Assembly: GCA_030622545.1 (NCBI GenBank)
Contig: JAUXGA010000001.1
Location: 248,001-312,000 of the forward strand
DNA from: a bacterium
GTDB lineage: Bacteria > Electryoneota > RPQS01 > DYHQ01
DNA length: 64,000 bases
Reading direction: 5' to 3'
Position 1 is the first letter of the stretch; each line of letters opens with the position of its first letter. The notes beneath the pieces were generated by a model. The model saw only the letters and a program-made list of their open reading frames with translations, made no database searches and was not told the DNA's origin. Shown piece by piece: positions 34,817 to 43,308 of this stretch. The position numbers and the translations under genes were made by a program.

Positions 34817-37753
34817 TTATCTCTGTGCTCCCGCGAGAGTCTGCTGAATCCATTCGCGGCGATAATGCACGACAGCCTGTGCTCCGGGAGAGGAAGCGCG
34901 AACTTGCAGGTAAGTAAAATCACTGGGAAACGGTACAGCCGTCGAACTGCTCTGCCAATCTTCCCATTGAATCAGCGCCAAATCATCGAACCACGCATAG
35001 CCGGTTCCGGAACTCGGCTGGTAATGGTGAACAAAAACGTCGTAAAAATTCGTTCCGTTGGGGACATCGAGGTCGGCGCTCATGTACGTCCATGAATTGT
35101 CACCGTCGAGAACTTCTCCGATAGTAGGCCGTCCCAGTTGGCTGCCGCCGCCGCGCTGAGTCCAGTATGCTATCTCGATCATCGAGTTGCCCGCGTTCTG
35201 CGTCATTATCCAACCCACAAAACTCCATGACAAATTATCGTCAATAGATTTCCGGTGGTGCAGGTTTGATTCATAATCCCACGGTGAACTGGATTCATTT
35301 TGTATGCGAACAGAACGAGCTCCGCTGTGGCTGTAGTCTTCATTATATGTTTCATGGTCGTTGCTCAGATACCATTCACGGGCGCCTTCATCTTCCATGT
35401 TTCCGAACCACAGCATATCGCGCCCGACGCGCACTTCGGCTACTTCGGGAGAAATTATTTCGACCGACACCGGATAGCCATCGCCTTGCATTTTGTGCGC
35501 TGTAGAAATCCACCAGCCATCATCATCTGTAAGCGTCAGCGTATCTGTCCATTCATTGCCGGTGCGAGAGACGAGCGTTGTATCCCAGATAATCCGCGCG
35601 CTGTCTTCGCCCGGCTGGCGTACTAGCCACGTATCCAATCGTCGGGACATCTCCGATTCGTAATCGAGAATCGCGCACCCCAATCCGCCGGTGGCCTGCC
35701 GCGGAATCCAACTGTCGATATATACGGCGTGTACGTTGGCTTCATCAATGCCGTTTTCAGCGGAGAAATGTGTATGCAGAATCAGCGACGGGAAGCACTC
35801 AGCATAGCTCAAATCAAAAACAAAATTCCCCATGCTGTGAGCAATGAGTTTGCCCTGATAGACTTCGAAGCCTTGAATGACATGCGGGTGATGCGTCACG
35901 ACGAGATCAGCGCCGTTTTCAATCGCGTATTGTCGCAGCAGGCGTTCGGTCGTGTCGGGAACGACATCGAAGATAATCACTTCCGGATCCCACTCCGGCA
36001 ATCCCGTCTGCATCAGAATCTGCGGCTGCGTTTTGTATTCGCTGCCGGAGTGTACGCTCAGTACTGTAAAGTCCGCGAGCGATACAGCTTCCGGAACTGT
36101 CGCTTCAATCGCGCTGCGATTCCACATCGCGAATCCGGCGCGAGAACGCCCGGCATCGAGGAACGGCTGATAATTATTGTAGGAGCCTGTGCGGTCGCTG
36201 AAGCAGAGCATCGCAATGGAAATACCATCGCACGACAAAAACCGCGTGCGCCGCGCTAATAGATCATTCATTCCGCAACCGGTGTGAGCGATTCCGGCCG
36301 TGTCGAGGACATACTGTGTTTCTTGCAGTCCGTCTTCCATATAATCGAGGATATGATTGTTGGCCAGAGTTGCGAAATCAAATCCGGCGTATTTCAACCC
36401 GGCAACCATTTCGGGGTCGGCTTTGAAGCAAATACCTTTCGTCGGGTGCTCAGTGGTGGCGGTCGTTAGCGGTGATTCCATGTTGCAATGTGCGAGCTCT
36501 AAAGGCTCGGTAAGGTGGCGCGTCGGATCAAAGATGGGTTCGACATTCCAACCTTCATACCCTCTGCACAAGATAATATCCCCGACAAAGGCGTACCAGA
36601 ATTCGCCGGTTTGCGTCACCGGAGGATCTTCGACAGCTTCGGTGTACCAGTCAACATTATCCGTATCGTCGGTTACTGTCAGCGTGACGGAATACCTTGA
36701 ATGCTCCCGGTAAACATGCTCGGGATGTTGGAGCGTGGATAATTGTCCATCTCCGAAATCCCAGACGTGGTCAAGCACGGGGCTGTCAGGATCATACGCG
36801 GCGGAATAAAACTGCACGCGAACGCTGCCAGCAGGCGCGCCGGAGAGAAATGTCCAGTTGAAATCCGCTTCAGGAGGGTAAGGCAGCGCGCCGGTGACAT
36901 CCCAGATTTCATCATAGAGAACGACTCCTTCCGGATTAGTGTAGTCATTGTCATTGATGTACTGCACTTCACGAATGCGCGGCAGGTAACCGAACCGCCC
37001 ATGCCAGTCTTCACCGACAGGCAGGTAAATCGGAATCCACGTATCTTCCTCAAACCATCCTTCATAGACAGGAATCCAATTTTGCGATTCCGGCATTTCA
37101 CTTCCCCAGATAGTATAGCGCATAAAGTTCAGGGAATCGGCAATACCAATCGCATGAACTTCGCCGAGTACGTCGAGCTTCATCGCCACCTGCCAGACCG
37201 TGTTGAATTCAAGAGCGATGGGTTCGATGTCTTCTTTTTTCCATGTATCGCCGAAGAGACGGAGCGCGTAGTCTGAGCCATTATAAGTATCCCCTTCAAT
37301 GACCTCCCAATCCGAGGGGTCATCATCCTCTCCTTCGATGCTCAGGAGGGTCACGCTTCCTGTTTCAAAATCCTCGATGATGATAACCGAATCCGGGGGA
37401 GGCTGTTCGAAGAGCGGGAGAACCTGATAGAAAGAGTTGCCGGAAATAAGGAGAACGCCCGTATCTTCCCAGAAAGAATCCGCCGTTACAGCGAGTGTAT
37501 CTGCGGAAGCCATCATTGGAGACGCGCTGCGTAGTACAGCCCAATTCGGGACATCCGGGAAATCATTCCAGTCCAATCGTATACTCCCCGAATAGAGTGT
37601 GATAGTTAAAGCAATCGTGGAATCCTCATCCAGATGTCGAATGGTCAAGGCTCTGCTGTGCGGGCGCCGGATGGGACGTTGCATATCCCGAGCGGAGGCA
37701 AGCCCGAAGCTCAATAGAAACAAGCATAAAACTAATATAGCGCGTTTCATCAT
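34817..37753 (-). CDS. Large secreted CapA-like protein with PKD domain
   Basis: The start is set at the ATG after GGAGTTGGTG, giving MMKRAILVLCLFLLSFGLAS, a signal peptide with cleavage near SAR; about 978 residues. Order of domains: an N-terminal beta-rich region, a PKD domain (YDPDSPVLDHVWDFGDGQ, then HPEHVYREHSRYSVTLTVTD, near residues 320-370), and a CapA/poly-gamma-glutamate-synthesis metallophosphatase-like domain (FVGDIILCRGYEG, ATLANNHILDYMEDG, THHPHVIQGFEVYQGKLIAH, SMGNFVFD). A C-terminal carbohydrate-binding-like jelly roll follows (YLSNDHETYNEDYSHSGARS). It is likely surface-exposed or exported. The target polymer is unknown; the CapA domain is a wall/capsule-related phosphatase fold. 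Confidence 0.87.
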   Translation of the reverse strand: MMKRAILVLCLFLLSFGLASARDMQRPIRRPHSRALTIRHLDEDSTIALTITLYSGSIRLDWNDFPDVPNWAVLRSASPMMASADTLAVTADSFWEDTGVLLISGNSFYQVLPLFEQPPPDSVIIIEDFETGSVTLLSIEGEDDDPSDWEVIEGDTYNGSDYALRLFGDTWKKEDIEPIALEFNTVWQVAMKLDVLGEVHAIGIADSLNFMRYTIWGSEMPESQNWIPVYEGWFEEDTWIPIYLPVGEDWHGRFGYLPRIREVQYINDNDYTNPEGVVLYDEIWDVTGALPYPPEADFNWTFLSGAPAGSVRVQFYSAAYDPDSPVLDHVWDFGDGQLSTLQHPEHVYREHSRYSVTLTVTDDTDNVDWYTEAVEDPPVTQTGEFWYAFVGDIILCRGYEGWNVEPIFDPTRHLTEPLELAHCNMESPLTTATTEHPTKGICFKADPEMVAGLKYAGFDFATLANNHILDYMEDGLQETQYVLDTAGIAHTGCGMNDLLARRTRFLSCDGISIAMLCFSDRTGSYNNYQPFLDAGRSRAGFAMWNRSAIEATVPEAVSLADFTVLSVHSGSEYKTQPQILMQTGLPEWDPEVIIFDVVPDTTERLLRQYAIENGADLVVTHHPHVIQGFEVYQGKLIAHSMGNFVFDLSYAECFPSLILHTHFSAENGIDEANVHAVYIDSWIPRQATGGLGCAILDYESEMSRRLDTWLVRQPGEDSARIIWDTTLVSRTGNEWTDTLTLTDDDGWWISTAHKMQGDGYPVSVEIISPEVAEVRVGRDMLWFGNMEDEGAREWYLSNDHETYNEDYSHSGARSVRIQNESSSPWDYESNLHHRKSIDDNLSWSFVGWIMTQNAGNSMIEIAYWTQRGGGSQLGRPTIGEVLDGDNSWTYMSADLDVPNGTNFYDVFVHHYQPSSGTGYAWFDDLALIQWEDWQSSSTAVPFPSDFTYLQVRASSPGAQAVVHYRREWIQQTLAGAQR

Positions 37754-37928
37754 CACCAACTCCATAATTAGCACAAACATCTACCCATTATAATATACGC
37801 ATGAACGCATTGAGAATCAATGCAAAACTCGTCCCGAAAAATTTCAAGATATTAGCAGCTCATGGGTCAGTGATGGTGGCATTAAACCATCCGCGTGGTT
37901 TTGGGTTCCAATAGCTGAGAGACAAAAA

Positions 37929-37943
37929 TGACACGACTTTTGC
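37929..37943 (+). promoter_or_regulatory. Possible sigma-54 promoter, imperfect
   Basis: TGACACGACTTTTGC has the 5-base spacing and TTGC of the -24/-12 class, but the -24 GG reads GA. It is about 48 bases upstream of the YXWGXW-type gene. Weaker than the three perfect sites at 51293, 58707 and 59546, so it may be chance. The rest of 37754-37928 shows nothing I can name. Confidence 0.3.
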
Positions 37944-37990
37944 AAAACGATGTTGTAGATTTGTAGGTAGGGAGAAGAAAGGAAAGAATC

Positions 37991-38293
37991 ATGAAACGCT
38001 TATTGACACTTATCGCGCTTATGTTTACGGTCATTATATTCGCTTCGGCATGTTATGCGGGACCGAGAGTCTATGTTGTAAGGAAACCGCCTCCGGCGAG
38101 AGTTGAAGTCATCAGTGTTTCGCCCGGTCACAATCATGTTTGGGTTACGGGACATTGGGCCTGGAAAGGCGGCGCGTATCATTGGAAGAAAGGTTACTGG
38201 GTAAAGCGACCCCGCGCAAACTCCGCATGGATACCCGGTCATTGGAAACACTCGCGCCGCGGCCACGTCTGGATTCCCGGCCACTGGCGCTAA
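37991..38293 (+). CDS. YXWGXW-like repeat secreted protein
   Basis: The product has 100 residues with a signal peptide (MKRLLTLIALMFTVIIFASA CYAG). A short aromatic repeat follows: VWVTGHWAWKGGAY, HWKKGYWVKRPR, WIPGHWKHSRRGHVWIPGHW. Such Tyr/Trp-Gly-His-Trp repeat proteins are widespread, small and of unknown function, probably in the envelope. AGGAAAGAATC precedes the ATG. The terminator at 38333 closes the transcript. Confidence 0.82.
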   Translation: MKRLLTLIALMFTVIIFASACYAGPRVYVVRKPPPARVEVISVSPGHNHVWVTGHWAWKGGAYHWKKGYWVKRPRANSAWIPGHWKHSRRGHVWIPGHWR

Positions 38294-38332
38294 AATTTAC
38301 AAGCAACGGGCATAAGCATATTGTTCGCCTCT

Positions 38333-38370
38333 TAAAAAAATCCGGCATCACGCCGGATTTTTTTTGCCAT
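38333..38370 (+). terminator. Rho-independent terminator
   Basis: AAAATCCGGC, loop ATCAC, GCCGGATTTTTTTT: a perfect stem with an eight-T tail just after the YXWGXW-type gene. The A-rich left side also allows activity on the other strand. Confidence 0.88.
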
Positions 38371-38410
38371 TCGTTTGAAGAAACTACTTATCCGCAACGA
38401 CGGGGAAAAC

Positions 38411-38567
38411 TCGCCGAGCCGGGTTCAGCGCTCTCCACTTTTCCCCTGTGCGAGGATCAGGAGCGCGCGTAACCCGGCCGGAACTGAAACTCACACGAAG
38501 CCGGGCGTGCGGGACACATGCCGCTGCGAGTCGTAGGGACAAGGCCTGCCTTGTCCGTTTAAAGCCT
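38411..38567 (+). repeat. Composite hairpin modules A (copy 5) then I (copy 2)
   Basis: TCGCCGAGCCGGGTTCAGCG to GTAACCCGGCCGGAAC, then GTCGTAGGGACAAGGCCTGC with CTTGTCCG (stem GGACAAGGC/GCCTTGTCC). The A-then-I order matches 31718-31818. This is the main content of the 424-base gap 38294-38717, together with the terminator and the promoter at 38670. Confidence 0.75.
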
Positions 38568-38669
38568 ATGCAGGACGCTATTGTCTCGAAGAAATTGTTA
38601 TTATTGAAATAAATTAGAATTTTTCGGTGGAGAGAAGGAGCAGCCATTTAGGTTGTTCCTTTTTTTTAC

Positions 38670-38697
38670 TTGACCTTCTCGAAAATCTTGCTATTAT
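38670..38697 (+). promoter_or_regulatory. Sigma-70-type promoter for the threonylcarbamoyl-AMP synthase gene
   Basis: TTGACC, 16-base spacer, TATTAT. It lies 21 bases before the ATG at 38718. It also shows that a longer in-frame start within this stretch cannot be the translation start. Confidence 0.5.
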
Positions 38698-38717
38698 TAT
38701 ATGATATAGAAAATTCC

Positions 38718-39341
38718 ATGAGTGAGCGGTACATGATTCTCGAAGTAAATCCAAAAAATCCCCCGGGGCGTCATTTGCGCCGTGCTGCGGGGATTTTAGA
38801 AGATGGCGGATTAGTTGTTTATGCGACCGATACGATTTATGGGCTTGGGTGCGACATTTACAATAAGAAAGGGATGGAGCGCATTCTGACATTGAAAGGG
38901 CGCTCGAAATCCCACGCGCTTTCGTTCCTGTGCGCTGACCTCAGTGATATTGCGAAATACGCTCGTGTTTCGACACCCGTTTATAAATTGATGAAGCGTT
39001 GCCTGCCGGGAGCGTACACGTTTATCCTGCCGGCCACACGCGAAGTTCCGAAACTGCTTTTAACGCGCCAGAAAACCGTAGGGATTCGCGTGCCGAATCA
39101 TCCGGTCGCGCTTGGGTTGTTGCGCGAATTCGGTCGCCCTATCACATCCACCAGCATTACAACGCCCGAAGGCGGGATAATCAACGATCCTGAAGAAATC
39201 AAAAACAGACTGGGGCACGCGATAGACCTTGTTTTAGATTCCGGTATTCTTATCAGTGAACCTTCGACGGTTGTCGATTTGACCGGTGAAGATCCAGAGA
39301 TATTGCGTGTAGGAAAAGGCGATCCTTCTCTGATAATGTGA
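38718..39341 (+). CDS. L-threonylcarbamoyladenylate synthase (YrdC/Sua5 family)
   Basis: The product is about 207 residues from the ATG at 38718 (MSERYMILEVNPK), or 202 from 38733; neither has a strong ribosome site. YrdC-family motifs: RAAGILEDGGLVVYATDTIY, GLGCDIYNKKGMERI, LKGRSKSHALSFLC, PGAYTFILPATREVP, VGIRVPNHPVAL and RPITSTSIT. The enzyme makes threonylcarbamoyl-AMP for the t6A37 tRNA modification. The stop overlaps the GTG start of the next gene. Confidence 0.92.
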   Translation: MSERYMILEVNPKNPPGRHLRRAAGILEDGGLVVYATDTIYGLGCDIYNKKGMERILTLKGRSKSHALSFLCADLSDIAKYARVSTPVYKLMKRCLPGAYTFILPATREVPKLLLTRQKTVGIRVPNHPVALGLLREFGRPITSTSITTPEGGIINDPEEIKNRLGHAIDLVLDSGILISEPSTVVDLTGEDPEILRVGKGDPSLIM

Positions 39342-40972
39342 ACACTCCAACACAGCCACAAGAATCACCGCGAACACCCGGTTCGCGGCGGGAAGTCCGG
39401 CGGCGTGCGAAACGCATCTTTTCCGTGCCGACGCGGGAGATGGGAGGACGCGCGCTGATTTTCGGTCTCGCGCTTCTTGTTGTAGGTCTTGTGGGAAATC
39501 CGTGGAAGCACTCATGGAAATCTATCGGCGATGTGATTCAAAGCGCCGATGATTTCGTGCTCAGCCAAGGGAGATCTCCCGAAAACTACAGCCTGGCTCA
39601 TGTTGTTCGTCTCCATCCGGATGGATTGTGGTCCGAGCACCCCGCTCCCGCGGCATTTGCGATGCGTCCCGCGTTCACTCATCAGCTTCGCCTCTATCGG
39701 CGCGGCTGGGATGATTGGACGCTGGATATCAATCGCGATGGCCGGATTATCCGTCTGTTGCACAATATCAAAAAAGACACGCCGGGAGAACGGCTGCTTT
39801 TCGAGCAAGCGCGCGATAGCCTCTATCAGCAGATGGACAGCGTTCTTTCGCTGCCTCGAAGCGAGCTTGCTCTCGCAGGAGATACTCTAATTCCCCGACC
39901 GCAGCGCACCGATTTCATCGCCGAATTCCGATGGCCGGGTGTGCTTCCGAAAAACCAGCGGCTTCGAGCAGGTCTTTTCGGAAAGCATCTGGGATTGCTG
40001 GATGTCATAGAAGATACACTGCGAATAGCTCCGAAAAACCCGCCTCTAAATCAGGAAGATAAATCCTGGCGGCGATGGGGAGGAGTGCTGCTGATTTTCC
40101 TGGTGGCCGCAGCGGTGTTCATTCAATATCGAGGAGCATTCGCTTGGGGACCTGCCGCTTTTTTCAGTGGCGTGTTCTTCGTTTTCTTCCTGCTGGTTCA
40201 TCTTCTCAGGCTCCATTTTTATGAAATCGCCGTTTCCGACGCGCCGACGTTTCAGGGGGTATTCTGGGAAAGTGCGAAGGGAGTTTTAATCGCAGCAGTG
40301 CAGGGCGCTTTCGTCGTTGGGCTTGTTGTTGCGATTGGTGAAGCCTTAAGTCGCCGGCGACAGGAGAAAGTCGCTACTCTCACACGATTACCTCCCGCAC
40401 TGGATCAATGGTCTCCGGTTTGGATTTCGGCGGCAAAAGCGGCATTGCCGTGGGCGATTCTGATTTTGCTTGTGGAAGCCGGTTTCTCGCGGGTGGGAAA
40501 ACCCGCGGGTTTCATGAATATTGCCGCGCAGCAGATGGCGTATGTATTGAGCTCGCCGGTTCCGTTGTTGACCGCGACTTTGCAGACTCTCCTTCATGCC
40601 ATCTGGCAGGAGACAATATTCCGTTTCTTCGCGCTTGCCGTATTCGTATATTGGTTTCGCAGTCATATTCTGGCGGTGGTGTTCTCAGCAGCGTTGGCGA
40701 CGTATTTCGGCTGTAGTAGCGCCGCACCGAGCTGTCATCAGGGTTTATGGTTTGTCTGGTCAATCATCGCGGCGATGCTGGTGCTCAAAGCCGGTATCCG
40801 GGCGGCGTTCCTGCTGCACCTGATGGTCTTAGGCGGAACGATGTCGCTGCTGCTTCTCTGGACGGGTCTCGAACAGGGAGGATGGGTCGGGGGTGTCTTC
40901 TTGGGACTCCTGCTTCTTATTCTTTTTTCGATTGGAGTCTGGCGAGAGAATATGCGGCGGTTTGCGAGTTGA
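39338..40972 (+). CDS. Multi-pass membrane protein: PepSY-like module plus CPBP-related domain
   Basis: The 544-residue product starts at a GTG overlapping the previous stop. An N-terminal transmembrane helix (LIFGLALLVVGLVG) leads to an extracytoplasmic region of about 190 residues (NRDGRIIRLLHNIKKDTPGE, then a LFEQARDSLYQQMDS helix), then at least eight membrane helices. Near residue 425 it reads LHAIWQETIFRFFAL. The matching segment in the 45662 protein is TFEEFTFRFFAI, so the first Glu of the CPBP (Abi/Rce1) motif EExxxR is Gln here. The FxxxH and HxxxD motifs are also not visible. The soluble part follows the same order of motifs as both halves of the 45662 protein. It is probably an inactive or altered paralogue; function unknown. 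Confidence 0.72.
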   Translation: MNTPTQPQESPRTPGSRREVRRRAKRIFSVPTREMGGRALIFGLALLVVGLVGNPWKHSWKSIGDVIQSADDFVLSQGRSPENYSLAHVVRLHPDGLWSEHPAPAAFAMRPAFTHQLRLYRRGWDDWTLDINRDGRIIRLLHNIKKDTPGERLLFEQARDSLYQQMDSVLSLPRSELALAGDTLIPRPQRTDFIAEFRWPGVLPKNQRLRAGLFGKHLGLLDVIEDTLRIAPKNPPLNQEDKSWRRWGGVLLIFLVAAAVFIQYRGAFAWGPAAFFSGVFFVFFLLVHLLRLHFYEIAVSDAPTFQGVFWESAKGVLIAAVQGAFVVGLVVAIGEALSRRRQEKVATLTRLPPALDQWSPVWISAAKAALPWAILILLVEAGFSRVGKPAGFMNIAAQQMAYVLSSPVPLLTATLQTLLHAIWQETIFRFFALAVFVYWFRSHILAVVFSAALATYFGCSSAAPSCHQGLWFVWSIIAAMLVLKAGIRAAFLLHLMVLGGTMSLLLLWTGLEQGGWVGGVFLGLLLLILFSIGVWRENMRRFAS

Positions 40973-41022
40973 AATTGTCGCGAGTTCTTGTTATTTTGTA
41001 ACGATAGTTTGAGAGCAACATC

Positions 41023-41088
41023 AGGTAGTGCCGCACGGCAGTGCGCTTGTACAACCGACAACACTTTCGCGCGTAACCCGACCGGAAT
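41023..41088 (+). repeat. Class H module (copy 2) joined to the right end of class A
   Basis: CAGGTAGTGCCGCACGGCAG TGCGCTT, then GCGCGTAACCCGACCGGAAT. The second part is the right border of a class A element without its left half, so it is a hybrid. With the inverted H copy at 41469 it frames the small gene at 41134. Confidence 0.7.
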
Positions 41089-41133
41089 CGGCGAAAGGAT
41101 AAGGATGTCATCCTTAATGGGAGATGAAGATTA

Positions 41134-41454
41134 ATGGATATTAAAGTCAGAGTTGAACTTCGCCTCTCTACTGACAAGCTTCAGAAAGTCAAGATCTCAA
41201 AGGCCATGCTGATTGAAGCAGCTTCTTACGTACTTGCATATGATGCCGATTCCGTTCAAGACGAACTCATCGAACGCATCAAGGAAGCGTGCGAGGACAA
41301 GTATGACGAGAAGTTGGATCGAGAGGAGGAACGTGATGATTTCGAGACTCCACTTCGCGACGAGATCGACGACTTGGACTACCTGCTTGAATTCAAATGG
41401 GTGGTTCATGGAGAGAAGAAGGATGATCAAAGTAGCACTGCGCGGCCCACATAA
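41134..41454 (+). CDS. Small acidic hypothetical protein
   Basis: The 106-residue product has a central Asp/Glu-rich stretch (ACEDKYDEKLDREEERDDFE) and a beta-alpha start (MDIKVRVELRLSTDKLQKVK). GGGAGATGAAG precedes the ATG. The gene stands between inverted copies of class H and looks lighter in GC than its neighbours, hinting at separate origin. No family recognised; a mobile cassette is one reading, a chance arrangement another. Confidence 0.6.
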   Translation: MDIKVRVELRLSTDKLQKVKISKAMLIEAASYVLAYDADSVQDELIERIKEACEDKYDEKLDREEERDDFETPLRDEIDDLDYLLEFKWVVHGEKKDDQSSTARPT

Positions 41455-41468
41455 CACACTCTCAAACT

Positions 41469-41493
41469 GCGCACTGCCGTGCGGCACTACCAG
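41469..41493 (-). repeat. Class H module (copy 3), inverted
   Basis: GCGCACTGCCGTGCGGCACTACCAG is the reverse complement of the class H core at 14911 and 41023 with 24 bases shared. It is the only hairpin module in the window that clearly reads in the opposite direction. Confidence 0.75.
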
Positions 41494-41558
41494 ATGCTAT
41501 TCCCAGCTAATTTTTAATGTGCAATTCATAATTTTGTCCTATTCTTTTGGAGGTCGCT

Positions 41559-42308
41559 TTGAAAATCCTTTTGCTCTTAAAAACGGTCGCTGACAGTGAA
41601 GCGTCGATTCGTCCCACTTCAGACGGGAAGGCGGTGGCACTTTCAGATATCAATCTGATTTTGAATCCTTATGATGAGTACGCGGTGGAAGAAGCGCTGC
41701 AGATTCGTGAAAAAAACGGCGATGCTGAAATCACCGCGCTGTGCTATGGGGATGAAATGGCAATAAAAACTCTGCGCACCGCGCTCGCATTGGGCGTGGA
41801 AAAGGGCGTGCATATCAAGGGCCAGCCGGGGTTCGATTCTCTGACCACAGCCAAAATCCTTGCCGCGGCAATCAAAGATATGGACTATGATTTAATTCTC
41901 TGCGGCAAACAAGCGATTGATGATGACAGCTCTTCGGTGGGTGTTATGGTGGCGGAGTTGTTGGATATTCCGAGTGTTTCCGTGGCGGTCAAGCTCGATA
42001 TCACCGACGGAAATGTGCGGGTGACGCGAGAAATCGAAGGCGGGCATGAAATTGTTGAAATGAAAATGCCCTGTCTGGTCAGTGCGCAAAAGGGATTGAA
42101 TGAACCGCGCTATCCCTCGCTAAAAGGCATCATGGCCGCGAAGAAAAAACCGATTGAAGAAAAGGACGCATTGGCCGCAGAAACACAGATTGAAGTTCTC
42201 CGGGTCGAAGCTCCGGCAACTCGAAGCGCCGGGAAAATCGTTGGAGAAGGCGAAGAGGCGGTTCCGGAATTGGTGCGGCTTCTCAAAGAAGAGGCAAAGG
42301 TACTGTAG
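41559..42308 (+). CDS. etfB: Electron transfer flavoprotein beta subunit
   Basis: The product is 249 residues from a TTG start (KILLLLKTVADSE) with GGAGG 6 bases upstream. ETF-beta landmarks: NPYDEYAVEEALQIREKNG, ITALCYGDEMAIKTLRTALA, LILCGKQAIDDDSSSVGV, VELLDIPSVSV-like ELLDIPSVSVAVKL, and VREIEGGHEIVEMKMPCLVS. It binds AMP and forms the ETF heterodimer with the next gene. It takes electrons from the acyl-CoA dehydrogenases at 12887 and 17742. No ETF-ubiquinone oxidoreductase is in the window. Confidence 0.93.
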   Translation: MKILLLLKTVADSEASIRPTSDGKAVALSDINLILNPYDEYAVEEALQIREKNGDAEITALCYGDEMAIKTLRTALALGVEKGVHIKGQPGFDSLTTAKILAAAIKDMDYDLILCGKQAIDDDSSSVGVMVAELLDIPSVSVAVKLDITDGNVRVTREIEGGHEIVEMKMPCLVSAQKGLNEPRYPSLKGIMAAKKKPIEEKDALAAETQIEVLRVEAPATRSAGKIVGEGEEAVPELVRLLKEEAKVL

Positions 42309-42327
42309 TCGAAAGAGGATTCCACTT

Positions 42328-43308
42328 ATGTCAAATATCATTGTATTGTGCGAAACGAAACAGGGAAAGATACGAACGGTCGCCAAGGAAGCGTTGTCCG
42401 CGGCTCGAGAAATCGCGGAGGATTTGGGCGCGAAGGTATTAGGTGTTTTGATTGGGCCCTCGATTGCTAATGCCGCCGAAGAGTTAGCGCCGTTCGGGCC
42501 GGATAGATTGATGGCGGTCACGCATCCCGCGCTCGAAAAATACTCAACCGAAGGCTATACGCAAGCGCTTGCGGAAATCATCAATTCCGAATCACCGGTG
42601 GCAGTCATTTTCTCCGCGACGGCGATGGGGAAAGACCTTGCTCCGCGCGTGGCGGCGAAAATGGACAAGCCGCTTTTAGCGGATTGCACGGAACTCATGG
42701 TTGAAGACGGACACGTTCACGTTGTGCGGCCGATTTATGCGGGGAAAGTTCTCCTGCGGGCGGCGGTGCAAAGTGATTGGGCGGTGCTATCGCTGCGACC
42801 GAAGATTTTCCAGCCGAAACCTGTTAATGGCTCAACGGTCTCGGTCGAGACGCGAGATGTCGCGTTGGATGAAAGCAAAATCCGAGCGAAAGTCGTCGAG
42901 ATCAAACAGGAATCGGGCGCAACTGTTGACCTGACCGAAGCGGATTTTATCGTTTCAGGCGGGCGCGGCATGAAAGCGGCGGAGAATTTTACGTTAATCG
43001 AAGAGCTGGCGAAAACCATCGGCGCGACGGTTGGAGCATCCCGAGCCGTCGTCGATGCGGATTGGCGGCCTCATTCGGATCAGGTCGGGCAGACAGGCAA
43101 GACCGTTTCGCCGACTCTCTATATCGCGGTTGGAATTTCCGGAGCCGTTCAGCATTTGGCGGGAATGAGCAGTTCCAAAGTTATCGTGGCTGTCAACAAA
43201 GATTCGGAAGCTCCGATTTTCAAAGTCGCGACCTACGGAATCGTCGGTGATGCTCTGAAAATCGTGCCGGTCTTAACGGAAGCTATCAAACAGGCTAAAA
43301 CAGAATAA
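42328..43308 (+). CDS. etfA: Electron transfer flavoprotein alpha subunit
   Basis: The product is 326 residues from the ATG after GAAAGAGGAT (an in-frame extension into etfB was dropped). The C-terminal FAD domain is standard: DFIVSGGRGMKAAENFTLIE, VGASRAVVDADWRPHSDQVG, QTGKTVSPTLYIAVGISGAV and QHLAGMSSSKVIVAVNKDSE. The stop overlaps the ATG of the following gene by one base, so the three genes from 41559 are one transcript. Confidence 0.95.
   Translation: MSNIIVLCETKQGKIRTVAKEALSAAREIAEDLGAKVLGVLIGPSIANAAEELAPFGPDRLMAVTHPALEKYSTEGYTQALAEIINSESPVAVIFSATAMGKDLAPRVAAKMDKPLLADCTELMVEDGHVHVVRPIYAGKVLLRAAVQSDWAVLSLRPKIFQPKPVNGSTVSVETRDVALDESKIRAKVVEIKQESGATVDLTEADFIVSGGRGMKAAENFTLIEELAKTIGATVGASRAVVDADWRPHSDQVGQTGKTVSPTLYIAVGISGAVQHLAGMSSSKVIVAVNKDSEAPIFKVATYGIVGDALKIVPVLTEAIKQAKTE

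Noticed and set aside
35729-36259. 176-codon + strand frame inside the CapA-like gene
   Set aside because: It is antisense to recognisable CapA motifs and has no ribosome site or family match.
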